This document shows, piece after piece, positions 1-7,626 of a stretch of 52,394 nucleotides of DNA. Location: the NCBI GenBank assembly GCA_023475025.1, contig JAMCWB010000031.1:1-52394 (forward strand), given 5' to 3'. Every line of letters starts with the position of its first letter. Position 1 is the stretch's first letter. The position numbers and the translations under genes were made by a program. The notes under the pieces are model-generated. The model saw nothing but the letters and a program-made list of their open reading frames with translations. It was not told where the DNA came from and did not search any database. This DNA comes from Gammaproteobacteria bacterium. GTDB lineage: Bacteria > Pseudomonadota > Gammaproteobacteria > Pseudomonadales > Pseudomonadaceae.

Positions 1-2
1 GT

Positions 3-803
3 GTACCTACGGTGCACAGCGCCAGCATGGAAGAAGCCATTGCCCAATGGGATATCACCCAGACCAGCGACGAGGCCGTGCATACCTTCTTCAAGGCCGG
101 CCCGGCCGGCATCCCCAGCCAGGTGGCCTTCAGCCAAAGCACCCGCTGGGACAGCCTGGACCTGGATCGTGAAAATGGCTGCATCCGTAGTGTCGAGCAT
201 GCCTATTCGCAGGAAGGTGGTCTGGCCGTTCTCTACGGCAATATCGCCGAAGACGGCTGCGTAGTTAAGACCGCCGGCGTCGATGAATCCATCCACGTTT
301 TTGAGGGCCGGGCGAAGATTTTCGAAAGTCAGGATAGCGCGGTCAAAGGCATCCTGGCCGACGAGGTCAAACCCGGCGATGTAGTGATCATCCGCTACGA
401 AGGCCCGAAAGGCGGCCCTGGCATGCAGGAAATGCTCTACCCGACCAGCTACCTGAAATCCAAAGGCCTGGGCAAGGATTGCGCCCTGCTGACCGATGGC
501 CGCTTCTCCGGTGGCACTTCGGGCCTGTCCATTGGTCACGCGTCACCCGAAGCAGCTGCGGGCGGTGCCATTGGCTTGGTGCGCGACGGCGACAAGATCC
601 TCATCGACATCCCGCAGCGCAGCATCAACCTGCTGATCAGTGACGAAGAGTTGGCATCGCGTCGCAGCGAGCAGGACCAGAAAGGCTGGAAACCGGTCGA
701 AGTACGCCCGCGCAAGGTCTCTGGCGCGCTCAAGGCCTACGCCTTGCTGGCAACCAGCGCCGATAAAGGGGCTGTACGCAACCTGGCCATGCTGGACGAC
801 TGA
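3..803 (+). CDS. ilvD: Dihydroxy-acid dehydratase, C-terminal part (5' end outside window)
   Basis: Dehydrates 2,3-dihydroxy-3-methylbutanoate and -pentanoate to the 2-oxo acids in valine and isoleucine synthesis, using an Fe-S cluster in the cytoplasm. About 266 residues are visible; the family is about 560-620, so more than half lies upstream. Seen directly: the run [19 protein letters not shown], the segment [10 protein letters not shown], the [12 protein letters not shown] loop and the [15 protein letters not shown] signature near the C terminus, all typical of IlvD/Edd. The Edd branch (6-phosphogluconate dehydratase) is less likely because the spacing and C-terminal tail fit IlvD and the folA-thyA-lgt neighbourhood matches Pseudomonas ilvD. 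The reading frame is open to the left edge. A strong hairpin follows the stop. Confidence 0.93.
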   Translation, partial: VPTVHSASMEEAIAQWDITQTSDEAVHTFFKAGPAGIPSQVAFSQSTRWDSLDLDRENGCIRSVEHAYSQEGGLAVLYGNIAEDGCVVKTAGVDESIHVFEGRAKIFESQDSAVKGILADEVKPGDVVIIRYEGPKGGPGMQEMLYPTSYLKSKGLGKDCALLTDGRFSGGTSGLSIGHASPEAAAGGAIGLVRDGDKILIDIPQRSINLLISDEELASRRSEQDQKGWKPVEVRPRKVSGALKAYALLATSADKGAVRNLAMLDD

Positions 804-815
804 CGCCCAGGCAAA

Positions 816-842
816 GCTTGACGGGGGCCTTCCCCGTCAAGC
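816..842 (+). terminator. Hairpin terminator after ilvD
   Basis: Perfect 11-bp stem GCTTGACGGGG/CCCCGTCAAGC with a 5-base loop, 13 bases after the ilvD stop. No clear T run follows, so this is a terminator-like hairpin rather than a textbook intrinsic terminator. Confidence 0.6.
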
Positions 843-965
843 ACTGATCAATACCTTGCCATTCGTCGGAAATAACAGCCACTAGCCATCATGCCATCCC
901 TTGCCGTCAAGCCGGCGCGTTAGTATTGAGCCATATTTTCAACCTTGCGGTCAGCGGTGCCTGCC

Positions 966-2642
966 ATGGATAGTAGCTGCCCAAAACTCTTGTTGGTCGA
1001 GCCAGATCCGGTCAAGCGGCAACAGCTGCTGGCAGCCTGTCTGCCTGCCGATTCGCCCGCCGCCTTCAGCATTGACCTCTGCACCCGCCGTAGTGAAGCG
1101 CTCAAACGTCTGAGCGCAGAAAGCTTTGACGCCTGCCTGTTACCCACTGATCTTGATCTGCTTCGTGCTGTGCGTCGCGGTGCCCGAGAGACCCTGTGCC
1201 TGGTCGTCAGTGATGAAGACTGTCATGCAGCAGATGCGCGGACGATCGAAGCCGGTGCGGATGAGGTGCTGGCACGTGAAGATATGTCTCCGGGCAGACT
1301 GACACGGGCACTGGTGCATGGCCGCTCACGCCGCTTGCGCGGCGATCAGCTGGCCCTGGAGGCGCGCCAGGACCCCCTGACCGGCCTGGCCAACCGTGCG
1401 CGCCTGGAAGAAGAGCTTGATCGCCTGCTGCTGCACAGTGCCCGCAGCCATACCGGCTTTGCCCTGCTGTATATCGATCTGGATTACTTCAAACAGATCA
1501 ATGACAGCTTCGGGCATGGCCTGGGCGACTTGCTGCTCGCCGTCATCGCCAACCGGCTACGCCGCACCATGCGCCAGAACGACCTGATTGCGCGGGTCGG
1601 TGGTGACGAATTTGTTGCGCTGCTGAGCGACCTGCATGATCCTAACGACGCCGCCCTGATCGCCAGCAAGATCATTCATACCCTGAGCGAGCCGATCACC
1701 CTGAACAGCCATCATTTGCTGATTTCAGCCAGTGTTGGTATTGCCACCCATCCGGCACACGGGCAAACCGCCACCGAACTTCTGCAGCATGCTGATCAGG
1801 CACTGTATCGTGCCAAGGCTGGCGGGCGAAACGGTTATACCTTCTACTCACCCGAGGATGACAGCCACACACGGGAAAACCTCGATATCGAACAGGGGCT
1901 ACGCAGCGGCTTGCTCGAAGGAGAGTTTCGCCTGCACTACCAGCCGATCGTGGACACCCGCAATGGCGACACCGTGGCCTGGGAAGCACTGCTGCGCTGG
2001 CAGCACCCTCGCCTCGGTCTGCTGACGCCCGATGATTTCCTGCAACTGGCCGAACACAGCGGCCTGATTCTACCCATGGGTCACTGGGTAATCGGGCAAG
2101 CCCTGGATGCATTACGCCAGTGGCAGGCAGCTGGCATTGACTGCCGGCTGGCAATCAATATCAGCGACCGGGAGCTGAAGCAGCCACGCTTTGCCGACCA
2201 GCTGCGTCAATTGCTGTTAAAGAGCAAGGTGCCCGCCCACTTGCTGCAACTGGAGCTGCGTGAATCGACATTGCTGCGACACAGCGACCAGGCCAGCAAA
2301 CTCTGCCACGCCCTCAGCGCGCTGGGTGTCTCCATCTGGCTGGATCGCTTTGGTGAGGAGTATGGTGCCTTCGGGTACCTGTCACGCCTGCCGATTCAGG
2401 GCGTCAAGCTGGATGGGCGCCACGCGGAAGAGGACAGCCGCAGCGGTGACTATGTGCGCAACCTGATCAGCCTGTCGCGCAGCATGGACAAACGCATTAT
2501 CGCGTCCTATATCGAAAATGCTGACAGTGCGCGTCAGGTATCTGATTGCGGCGGTGACTTCCTGCAGGGGTTCTGGATTGGCCAGCCGCGTCCGCTGGAG
2601 CAGGTACTCAATCAATCGACGCGGCGATCCCAGACCTGGTAA
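966..2642 (+). CDS. Pseudo-receiver / GGDEF / degenerate EAL signalling protein
   Basis: Predicted cytoplasmic cyclic-di-GMP protein of 558 residues without membrane segments. Domains in order: a receiver-like fold (about 1-125), GGDEF (about 130-300) and EAL (about 310-550). The receiver keeps an acidic pocket (VEPDP) but has FDACLLPTD where a phospho-acceptor Asp is expected, so it is probably not phosphorylated. The cyclase has an intact GGDEF at 212-216, with an I-site RQND exactly five residues before RVGGDEF, so it looks active and product-inhibited. The EAL domain keeps EALLRW (E340), NIS and the VKLD lysine. Its metal loop reads LDRFGEEYG instead of the usual DDFGTG, with Arg461 at the second Asp. 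I infer that phosphodiesterase activity is weak or absent. ATG 966 is preferred over an upstream TTG at 945. The 3' end overlaps folA tail to tail by 31 bases. Confidence 0.88.
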   Translation: MDSSCPKLLLVEPDPVKRQQLLAACLPADSPAAFSIDLCTRRSEALKRLSAESFDACLLPTDLDLLRAVRRGARETLCLVVSDEDCHAADARTIEAGADEVLAREDMSPGRLTRALVHGRSRRLRGDQLALEARQDPLTGLANRARLEEELDRLLLHSARSHTGFALLYIDLDYFKQINDSFGHGLGDLLLAVIANRLRRTMRQNDLIARVGGDEFVALLSDLHDPNDAALIASKIIHTLSEPITLNSHHLLISASVGIATHPAHGQTATELLQHADQALYRAKAGGRNGYTFYSPEDDSHTRENLDIEQGLRSGLLEGEFRLHYQPIVDTRNGDTVAWEALLRWQHPRLGLLTPDDFLQLAEHSGLILPMGHWVIGQALDALRQWQAAGIDCRLAINISDRELKQPRFADQLRQLLLKSKVPAHLLQLELRESTLLRHSDQASKLCHALSALGVSIWLDRFGEEYGAFGYLSRLPIQGVKLDGRHAEEDSRSGDYVRNLISLSRSMDKRIIASYIENADSARQVSDCGGDFLQGFWIGQPRPLEQVLNQSTRRSQTW

Positions 2643-3133
2643 CTGTGCGCCGGGTAGTCAGCGCCAGCCGGCTTGTTCTCAGCTTCCTGCAACTGCCACT
2701 GACGCGCATCCCACTCGGGAAACCAGGCATCCCCCATCGGCTCCAACTCGACCTGGGTCAGATACAGACGGTCAGCCTGCGGTAACAACTGGGTATACAG
2801 GTTCTCGCCGCCGATGATCATTACCTCATCGACAGCATCCAGTTCGGCCTGGGCGTAGGCACGGCGCAGGGCCTCTTCTATTGATGCAACCACCACCGCA
2901 CCGGGCAGGCTCAATTCGGCTTGCCGGGTCAGTACGATATTGGTTCTTCCAGGCAACGAACGCCCGAGGGAGTCAAAGGTCTTGCGACCCATAACAATGG
3001 GCTTGCCCCAGGTGCGCGCACGGAAATACTTGAGGTCTTCCGGCAGGTGCCAGGGCAGCTGGTTATCGCGGCCAATCACCCGGTTACGCCCCAGGGCCGC
3101 AATCATGGCCAGGCGTGGCTTTTGCTCGCTCAT
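2612..3133 (-). CDS. folA: Dihydrofolate reductase
   Basis: Reduces dihydrofolate to tetrahydrofolate with NADPH, regenerating the cofactor oxidised by thymidylate synthase. The 173 residues are close to the chromosomal type I length. Visible: [12 protein letters not shown] at the N terminus, the M20-loop/active-site run [13 protein letters not shown] with catalytic acid Asp33, [15 protein letters not shown] for the cofactor site, and MIIGGENLY near the C-terminal third. The start ATG overlaps the thyA stop as ATGA, so the two are translationally coupled in the operon TSUP-lgt-thyA-folA. Having folA last, directly after thyA, makes metabolic sense because ThyA is the main dihydrofolate producer. 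Confidence 0.95.
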   Translation of the reverse strand: MSEQKPRLAMIAALGRNRVIGRDNQLPWHLPEDLKYFRARTWGKPIVMGRKTFDSLGRSLPGRTNIVLTRQAELSLPGAVVVASIEEALRRAYAQAELDAVDEVMIIGGENLYTQLLPQADRLYLTQVELEPMGDAWFPEWDARQWQLQEAENKPAGADYPAHSYQVWDRRVD

Positions 3134-3924
3134 ACGGCCACCGGCGCCTTGATATGCGGGTGCGCCTGGTAGTTTTCCAGCGTGAAATCATCGAAGGTAA
3201 AGGCAAACAGGTCCTTCACTTCAGGGTTCAAACGCATGCTTGGCAAGGGCAGCGGATCACGGGTGAGCTGCAGATCAGCCTGCTCCAGGTGGTTGCTATA
3301 CAGATGGCAGTCGCCACCGGTCCAGATAAATTCCCCCGGCTGCAAATCACAGACCTGAGCGACCATCAGCGTAAGCAAGGCATAGCTGGCAATATTGAAG
3401 GGTACGCCAAGGAAGATATCCGCCGAACGCTGGTACAACTGGCAGCTCAGTTTGCCGTCAGCCACATAGAACTGGAACAAGGCATGACAGGGTGGCAAGG
3501 CCATCTGGTCGACCAGCGCCGGGTTCCAGGCCGACACCATCAACCGACGCGAGTCAGGGTTAGTGCGAATCATCTCGATCAGCTTGCTGATCTGATCGAT
3601 CGACTCACCATTAGGCGCTGGCCAGCTGCGCCACTGGTAGCCATAGACCGGCCCCAGGTCGCCATTCTCGTCTGCCCATTCATCCCAGATCGAGACGCCA
3701 TTTTCTTTCAGGTAACGAATATTGGTATCACCCTGCAGGAACCACAACAGCTCATGGATAATCGACTTCAGGTGGCACTTCTTGGTGGTCACCAATGGAA
3801 AACCAGCCGCCAGGTCAAAGCGCATCTGGTAGCCGAACACACTCCAGGTGCCGGTGCCGGTACGGTCAGATTTGAAGGTGCCGTTCTCGCGCACATGGCG
3901 CATCAGATCCAGATACTCTTTCAT
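3130..3924 (-). CDS. thyA: Thymidylate synthase
   Basis: Methylates dUMP to dTMP with methylene-tetrahydrofolate, releasing dihydrofolate. At 264 residues it has the exact length of the E. coli enzyme. The catalytic cysteine is Cys146 in [12 protein letters not shown]. The phosphate-binding RTGTGT loop (21-26), QRSAD and the cofactor-side FNIASYALL are present, and the C terminus ends IKAPVAV, as is typical. It overlaps lgt upstream and folA downstream by 4 bases each, so the three are co-translated. Confidence 0.97.
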   Translation of the reverse strand: MKEYLDLMRHVRENGTFKSDRTGTGTWSVFGYQMRFDLAAGFPLVTTKKCHLKSIIHELLWFLQGDTNIRYLKENGVSIWDEWADENGDLGPVYGYQWRSWPAPNGESIDQISKLIEMIRTNPDSRRLMVSAWNPALVDQMALPPCHALFQFYVADGKLSCQLYQRSADIFLGVPFNIASYALLTLMVAQVCDLQPGEFIWTGGDCHLYSNHLEQADLQLTRDPLPLPSMRLNPEVKDLFAFTFDDFTLENYQAHPHIKAPVAV

Positions 3925-4712
3925 TGCTTGCGTCCTTCACGCTGGTAAGCCACTGCCATCATGATTGCACCCAGCAGGATCATGGGCAATGATAGCAATT
4001 GCCCCATGGTAAACCAGCCAAAGGCCAAGTAGCCGATGTGGGCATCCGGCTCGCGCACAAACTCGACAGCAAAACGGAAGATACCGTAACACACGCCGAA
4101 GAGCCCACTGACCGCCATCATGGGCCGCGGCTTGCTGGAGTAGAGCCAGAGAATAACGAACAGTGCCACGCCTTCAAGCGCAAACTGATACAGCTGCGAT
4201 GGGTGACGGGCCAGTTGAAGCGGATCCGTAGGAAACACCATGGCCCAGGGCACATCACTGGCCCTGCCCCACAACTCGGCATTGATGAAGTTACCGATAC
4301 GACCCGCGCCCAACCCAATGGGAACCAGCGGGGCCACAAAGTCCATCAGCTTGAAGAAGGGCATACCATTGCGCCGGGCAAACCACCAGACGGACAGCAG
4401 TACGCCAATCAAGCCACCATGGAAAGACATCCCACCGCGCCAGATCTGCAACACCAGGCTGGGGTCGTTGAAGTAAGCCGCCAGATCGTAGAAGAGCACA
4501 TAGCCAAGGCGACCACCTGCAATCACCCCGAGCGCCACCCAAAACACCAGATCAGAGAGTTTGTCCTGGTTCCAGCTGGGGTCAAGGCGATGCAGGCGGC
4601 GACTGGCCAGCCACCAGGCCCCGCCAATACCTACCAGATACATCAGGCCATACCAATAGATCTGGATCGGACCTAGACTGAGGGCTACTGGGTCAATCGC
4701 TGGGTAATTCAT
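3921..4712 (-). CDS. lgt: Phosphatidylglycerol-prolipoprotein diacylglyceryl transferase
   Basis: Inner-membrane enzyme that transfers diacylglycerol from phosphatidylglycerol to the lipobox cysteine of prolipoproteins. It has 263 residues and several hydrophobic segments. Motifs seen: [11 protein letters not shown] near the N terminus, the [11 protein letters not shown] box, and the signature [14 protein letters not shown]. Translation is coupled to thyA through a 4-base overlap, an order common in gammaproteobacteria. The window also encodes one obvious substrate, the DUF4397 lipoprotein at 5732-6745. Confidence 0.96.
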   Translation of the reverse strand: MNYPAIDPVALSLGPIQIYWYGLMYLVGIGGAWWLASRRLHRLDPSWNQDKLSDLVFWVALGVIAGGRLGYVLFYDLAAYFNDPSLVLQIWRGGMSFHGGLIGVLLSVWWFARRNGMPFFKLMDFVAPLVPIGLGAGRIGNFINAELWGRASDVPWAMVFPTDPLQLARHPSQLYQFALEGVALFVILWLYSSKPRPMMAVSGLFGVCYGIFRFAVEFVREPDAHIGYLAFGWFTMGQLLSLPMILLGAIMMAVAYQREGRKQ

Positions 4713-4721
4713 CGGCAGTCC

Positions 4722-5534
4722 CTAGAAAAGTAGAAAATTGATGCCCACACCAAGCAGCAACAAGGCAAACAGGCGCTTGAGCAACAGCTGTGACAGGCGA
4801 TGGGCCAAACGGGCACCAAAGCCGGCGAACAGCATGCTGGTCGCTGCAATACCCACCACGGCCGGCAGGTAAACAAACCCCAGGCTCCATTGCGGCAAGG
4901 GTGTTACTGCCCAACCGGTCCAGATAAAGCTGATGGCACCAGCGACCGCAATGGGCAAACCACAGGCTGAGGAGGTCGCTACTGCCTGCTGCATGGGCAC
5001 GCTGCGCCAGACCAGGAAAGGGACTGTCAGCGAGCCGCCACCAATACCGAAGATGGCTGACGCCCAGCCGATCACGCCGCCGGCAGCCGTTAGACCAGGC
5101 TTGCCCGGCACATCCAGTGAGGCTTTGGGCTGTAGCTTGAAAGCCATCTGGATAGCGATACAAATAGCAAACACGCCAATAATTTTTTGCAGCACTGGCC
5201 CGCTTAACCAGGCTGCCGTCAGTGCACCCAACACAGTACCAAAGACGATTCCCAGCGTCATCCAGACAAACAGGGGCCAGCGCACGGCACCCTTGAGATG
5301 ATGGGCGCGAATCGCATTGATCGAGGTAAAGGCAATGGTCGCCAGGGAAGTACCGACCGCCATATGCGTCAATACATCGGGCGCAAACCCCTGCAGGGAA
5401 AAGCTGTAGACCAGCACCGGCACAATGATCATGCCGCCGCCAACGCCAAAGAGCCCCGCCAGAGTGCCGGCAAAACCACCCAGTATCAGATACAACACAA
5501 ACTCCACAGCCACCTCGACAATCCGACCGAACAC
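4722..5534 (-). CDS. TSUP (TauE/SafE) family membrane permease
   Basis: Predicted anion exporter or importer of the TauE/SafE/YfcA family. It has 270 residues, about eight hydrophobic segments and the duplicated family motif (LFGVGGGMIIVP near the N terminus, IFGIGGGSLTVP in the second half). Substrates in this family include sulfite, sulfoacetate and other organosulfur anions; nothing here fixes the substrate. It is the first gene of the lgt-thyA-folA run, nine bases from lgt. The GTG at 5534 is the outermost start. AGGAG at about 5564 is too distant for it, so the true start is uncertain. Confidence 0.85.
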   Translation of the reverse strand: MFGRIVEVAVEFVLYLILGGFAGTLAGLFGVGGGMIIVPVLVYSFSLQGFAPDVLTHMAVGTSLATIAFTSINAIRAHHLKGAVRWPLFVWMTLGIVFGTVLGALTAAWLSGPVLQKIIGVFAICIAIQMAFKLQPKASLDVPGKPGLTAAGGVIGWASAIFGIGGGSLTVPFLVWRSVPMQQAVATSSACGLPIAVAGAISFIWTGWAVTPLPQWSLGFVYLPAVVGIAATSMLFAGFGARLAHRLSQLLLKRLFALLLLGVGINFLLF

Positions 5535-5650
5535 GACCCGCAGATAAGCGGCTGGCTAGTTTACTCCTTTCAGTAATTTTTGCCTGTCATTGCCGCAGAT
5601 AGCGGCCTTTTGTCAGCACTGCGAAACACAATGTATATCTTGTGTATAGA

Positions 5651-5656
5651 TATAAT
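5651..5656 (+). promoter_or_regulatory. Possible -10 box for the DUF4397 lipoprotein gene
   Basis: Exact TATAAT in an AT-rich patch (5631-5690) of an otherwise GC-rich neighbourhood, 76 bases before the gene start. No good -35 hexamer stands at 16-18 bases, so only the -10 is claimed. Confidence 0.35.
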
Positions 5657-5731
5657 GCTGCCATGTATAAGAAATGTCTAATTTACATCGGGCAATAACA
5701 ACTCAAGTACCCTGATCAAGAGGAACTGACA

Positions 5732-6745
5732 GTGAAAGCCCTTACTCTACTTTTGGTGGCCATGGCCATCGTTTTGAGCGGCTGCCTCGGCAGTAGCGGC
5801 AGCAGCAGTTCGACTTTCGTCCCACCTTCGGGCCCGAGCGCTGATGTGCGTGTGCTGCATGCTGCACCTGCTGTCGGCAACGTGGATGTCTATGTCGACG
5901 CCACCGACGAACTGGGAGCCGAACCTTTGCTCGCTGATTTCGCACCCGGTACTGACAGCGCAGACTACGTGGAAGTACCTGCCGGCGATTACCGTGTGCG
6001 CATTACCCCGGCCGGCGACCGCGACACCATTGCCTATGATTCTGGCTTTGTAACTCTGGATAGCGGCCCCTCCTTCTTTCTGGCCGCTCTGGATCGCGAG
6101 TCCGGCTTTTCTCCTGCATCCGTGATTGCCCTGCTGGATGATCCTGCCTTTGTCATGCTGGAAGATCAGCGCGCTCAGGTACGCGCCATGCACCTGTCAC
6201 CGGATGCGCCCAACGTGGATATCACTGTGAACGGTGATGTCGTTCTGAACGACGTTCCCTTCCGCGCCGTCAGTGACTACCTGCAGGTACTTGCCGGCGA
6301 CTATGTCATTGGTGTGGAAGCAGGCGGCAACGAGGTATCCAGCATCCCTGTCAGCGTTGAAGCGGGTGTTGCTTACAGCGTACTAGCTACAGGATTTGTC
6401 GGCGTAACCGGTGATCAGGGATTTGCCCTGCGTCCTCTGGTCGACGATCTGGTTTCCGGTGAAGGCGCCAAGGTACGAGTAATCCACGCCTCACCGGATG
6501 CTCCTGCGGTTGATATTCTGGTCAATGATGCGATTTTTGCCGGACTTGCAGGTGTACCCTACTTCACTGCATCTGACTACATTGATGTACCAGCTGGTAG
6601 TTACGACATCGCAGTAAATGTGGAAAACACCACGACTACCGTGATCGATCTGCCAGACACCGAGCTTGAAGCCGGCCTGATCTATACCGTGATTGCCATC
6701 AACGAGGCTGCCAGTATCGAACCGCTGCTGGTGGTTGATCCCTGA
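5732..6745 (+). CDS. Lipoprotein with three DUF4397 repeats
   Basis: Predicted secreted lipoprotein of 337 residues: a hydrophobic signal with lipobox LSGC and acylated Cys18, a Ser/Gly-rich linker (19-33), then three beta-rich DUF4397 units. Each begins with a similar phrase: VRVLHAAPAVGNVDVYVD (about 39), VRAMHLSPDAPNVDITVN (about 150) and VRVIHASPDAPAVDILVN (about 249). The second and third copies share SDYLQVLAGDY / SDYIDVPAGSY. The domain occurs in cell-surface proteins and its molecular function is unknown. Residue +2 after the cysteine is Leu-Gly rather than Asp, which by the E. coli rule favours the outer membrane. The start is GTG, with AGAGGA 8 bases upstream. A strong terminator follows, so it is probably transcribed alone. 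Confidence 0.85.
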   Translation: MKALTLLLVAMAIVLSGCLGSSGSSSSTFVPPSGPSADVRVLHAAPAVGNVDVYVDATDELGAEPLLADFAPGTDSADYVEVPAGDYRVRITPAGDRDTIAYDSGFVTLDSGPSFFLAALDRESGFSPASVIALLDDPAFVMLEDQRAQVRAMHLSPDAPNVDITVNGDVVLNDVPFRAVSDYLQVLAGDYVIGVEAGGNEVSSIPVSVEAGVAYSVLATGFVGVTGDQGFALRPLVDDLVSGEGAKVRVIHASPDAPAVDILVNDAIFAGLAGVPYFTASDYIDVPAGSYDIAVNVENTTTTVIDLPDTELEAGLIYTVIAINEAASIEPLLVVDP

Positions 6746-6760
6746 TACTGAAACGACCGG

Positions 6761-6789
6761 AAAAGGGCCAGCACCGTCTGGCCCTTTTT
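6761..6789 (+). terminator. Intrinsic terminator after the DUF4397 gene
   Basis: Stem AAAAGGGCCAG/CTGGCCCTTTT around a 6-base loop, ending in a run of five T. A classic rho-independent terminator. Confidence 0.85.
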
Positions 6790-6867
6790 ATGTCTGACTA
6801 TTCATCATTCGCTTAACGCCAAGGCCAGAGCATCGGGTGATAGACTGGGGAAAACCAAGGAGCCCTT

Positions 6868-7626
6868 ATGTGCCTGATTGCCTTTGCCTGGCAGGTCAAT
6901 GACCAGCCGCTGTTGTTGCTTGGCAACCGTGATGAATTTCATGCCCGCCCTACCCGTGCCGCCCAATTCTGGACCGAGGAAGGTCATGCCGATATGCTCG
7001 CAGGCAAGGATCTGCAGGCTGGGGGCAGCTGGCTGGGCGTTACCCGCAGCGGACGCTTTGCCGCGCTGACCAATGTGCGGGCGCCCGGTGCACAGCGTGA
7101 CGGCAAGTCACGCGGCCACCTGATCCACAATTATCTGACCGGTGACCAGGACCCACACTCGTACCTGCAAAGGCTTCAGGCTGCAGCCGCGGACTATGCC
7201 GACTTCAACCTGCTGGTCGGCAATCGCATGGAGCTGTGGTTTTTTCATAGCCGCGATGCCCAGTTACTGCCCGTGCCACCAGGGGTTCATGGCCTGTCGA
7301 ATGCCAGCCTGGACACGCCCTGGCCAAAAACCCGCCGCCTGTGCCAGGACCTGGCCGACAACCTGGGCGCCGGTGACGACCAGTTGCTGACCTTGCTAGC
7401 CCGTCATGAACGTTACCCGGATGCCCAGCTACCGGAGACCGGCATCAGCCGGGATTGGGAACGCATGCTCTCGGCGGCTTTTATTGTCAGTCCCGACTAC
7501 GGCACCCGTGCCAGCACGGTTGTGCGCCTGGATGCGACAGGTGGTATCAGTTTTCGTGAGCGCCAGTTCAATCCAGCCGGCGAGTCGGTAGGCGAGCAGG
7601 CCTGGTCGTTCAGCGCGTCTGGCTGA
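6868..7626 (+). CDS. NRDE (TANGO2-like) family protein
   Basis: 252-residue member of the NRDE family, an Ntn-hydrolase-like fold related to eukaryotic TANGO2; its bacterial biochemical role is not established. Seen: Cys2 directly after the initiator Met (MCLIAFAW), the eponymous GNRDEF at 19-24, HARPT, WLGVTRSGRFAALTN and RGHLIHNYL. AAGGAG lies 5 bases before the ATG, supporting this start. The gene converges on ptsP and their coding ends overlap by 17 bases. No membrane or signal segment is present. Confidence 0.85.
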   Translation: MCLIAFAWQVNDQPLLLLGNRDEFHARPTRAAQFWTEEGHADMLAGKDLQAGGSWLGVTRSGRFAALTNVRAPGAQRDGKSRGHLIHNYLTGDQDPHSYLQRLQAAAADYADFNLLVGNRMELWFFHSRDAQLLPVPPGVHGLSNASLDTPWPKTRRLCQDLADNLGAGDDQLLTLLARHERYPDAQLPETGISRDWERMLSAAFIVSPDYGTRASTVVRLDATGGISFRERQFNPAGESVGEQAWSFSASG

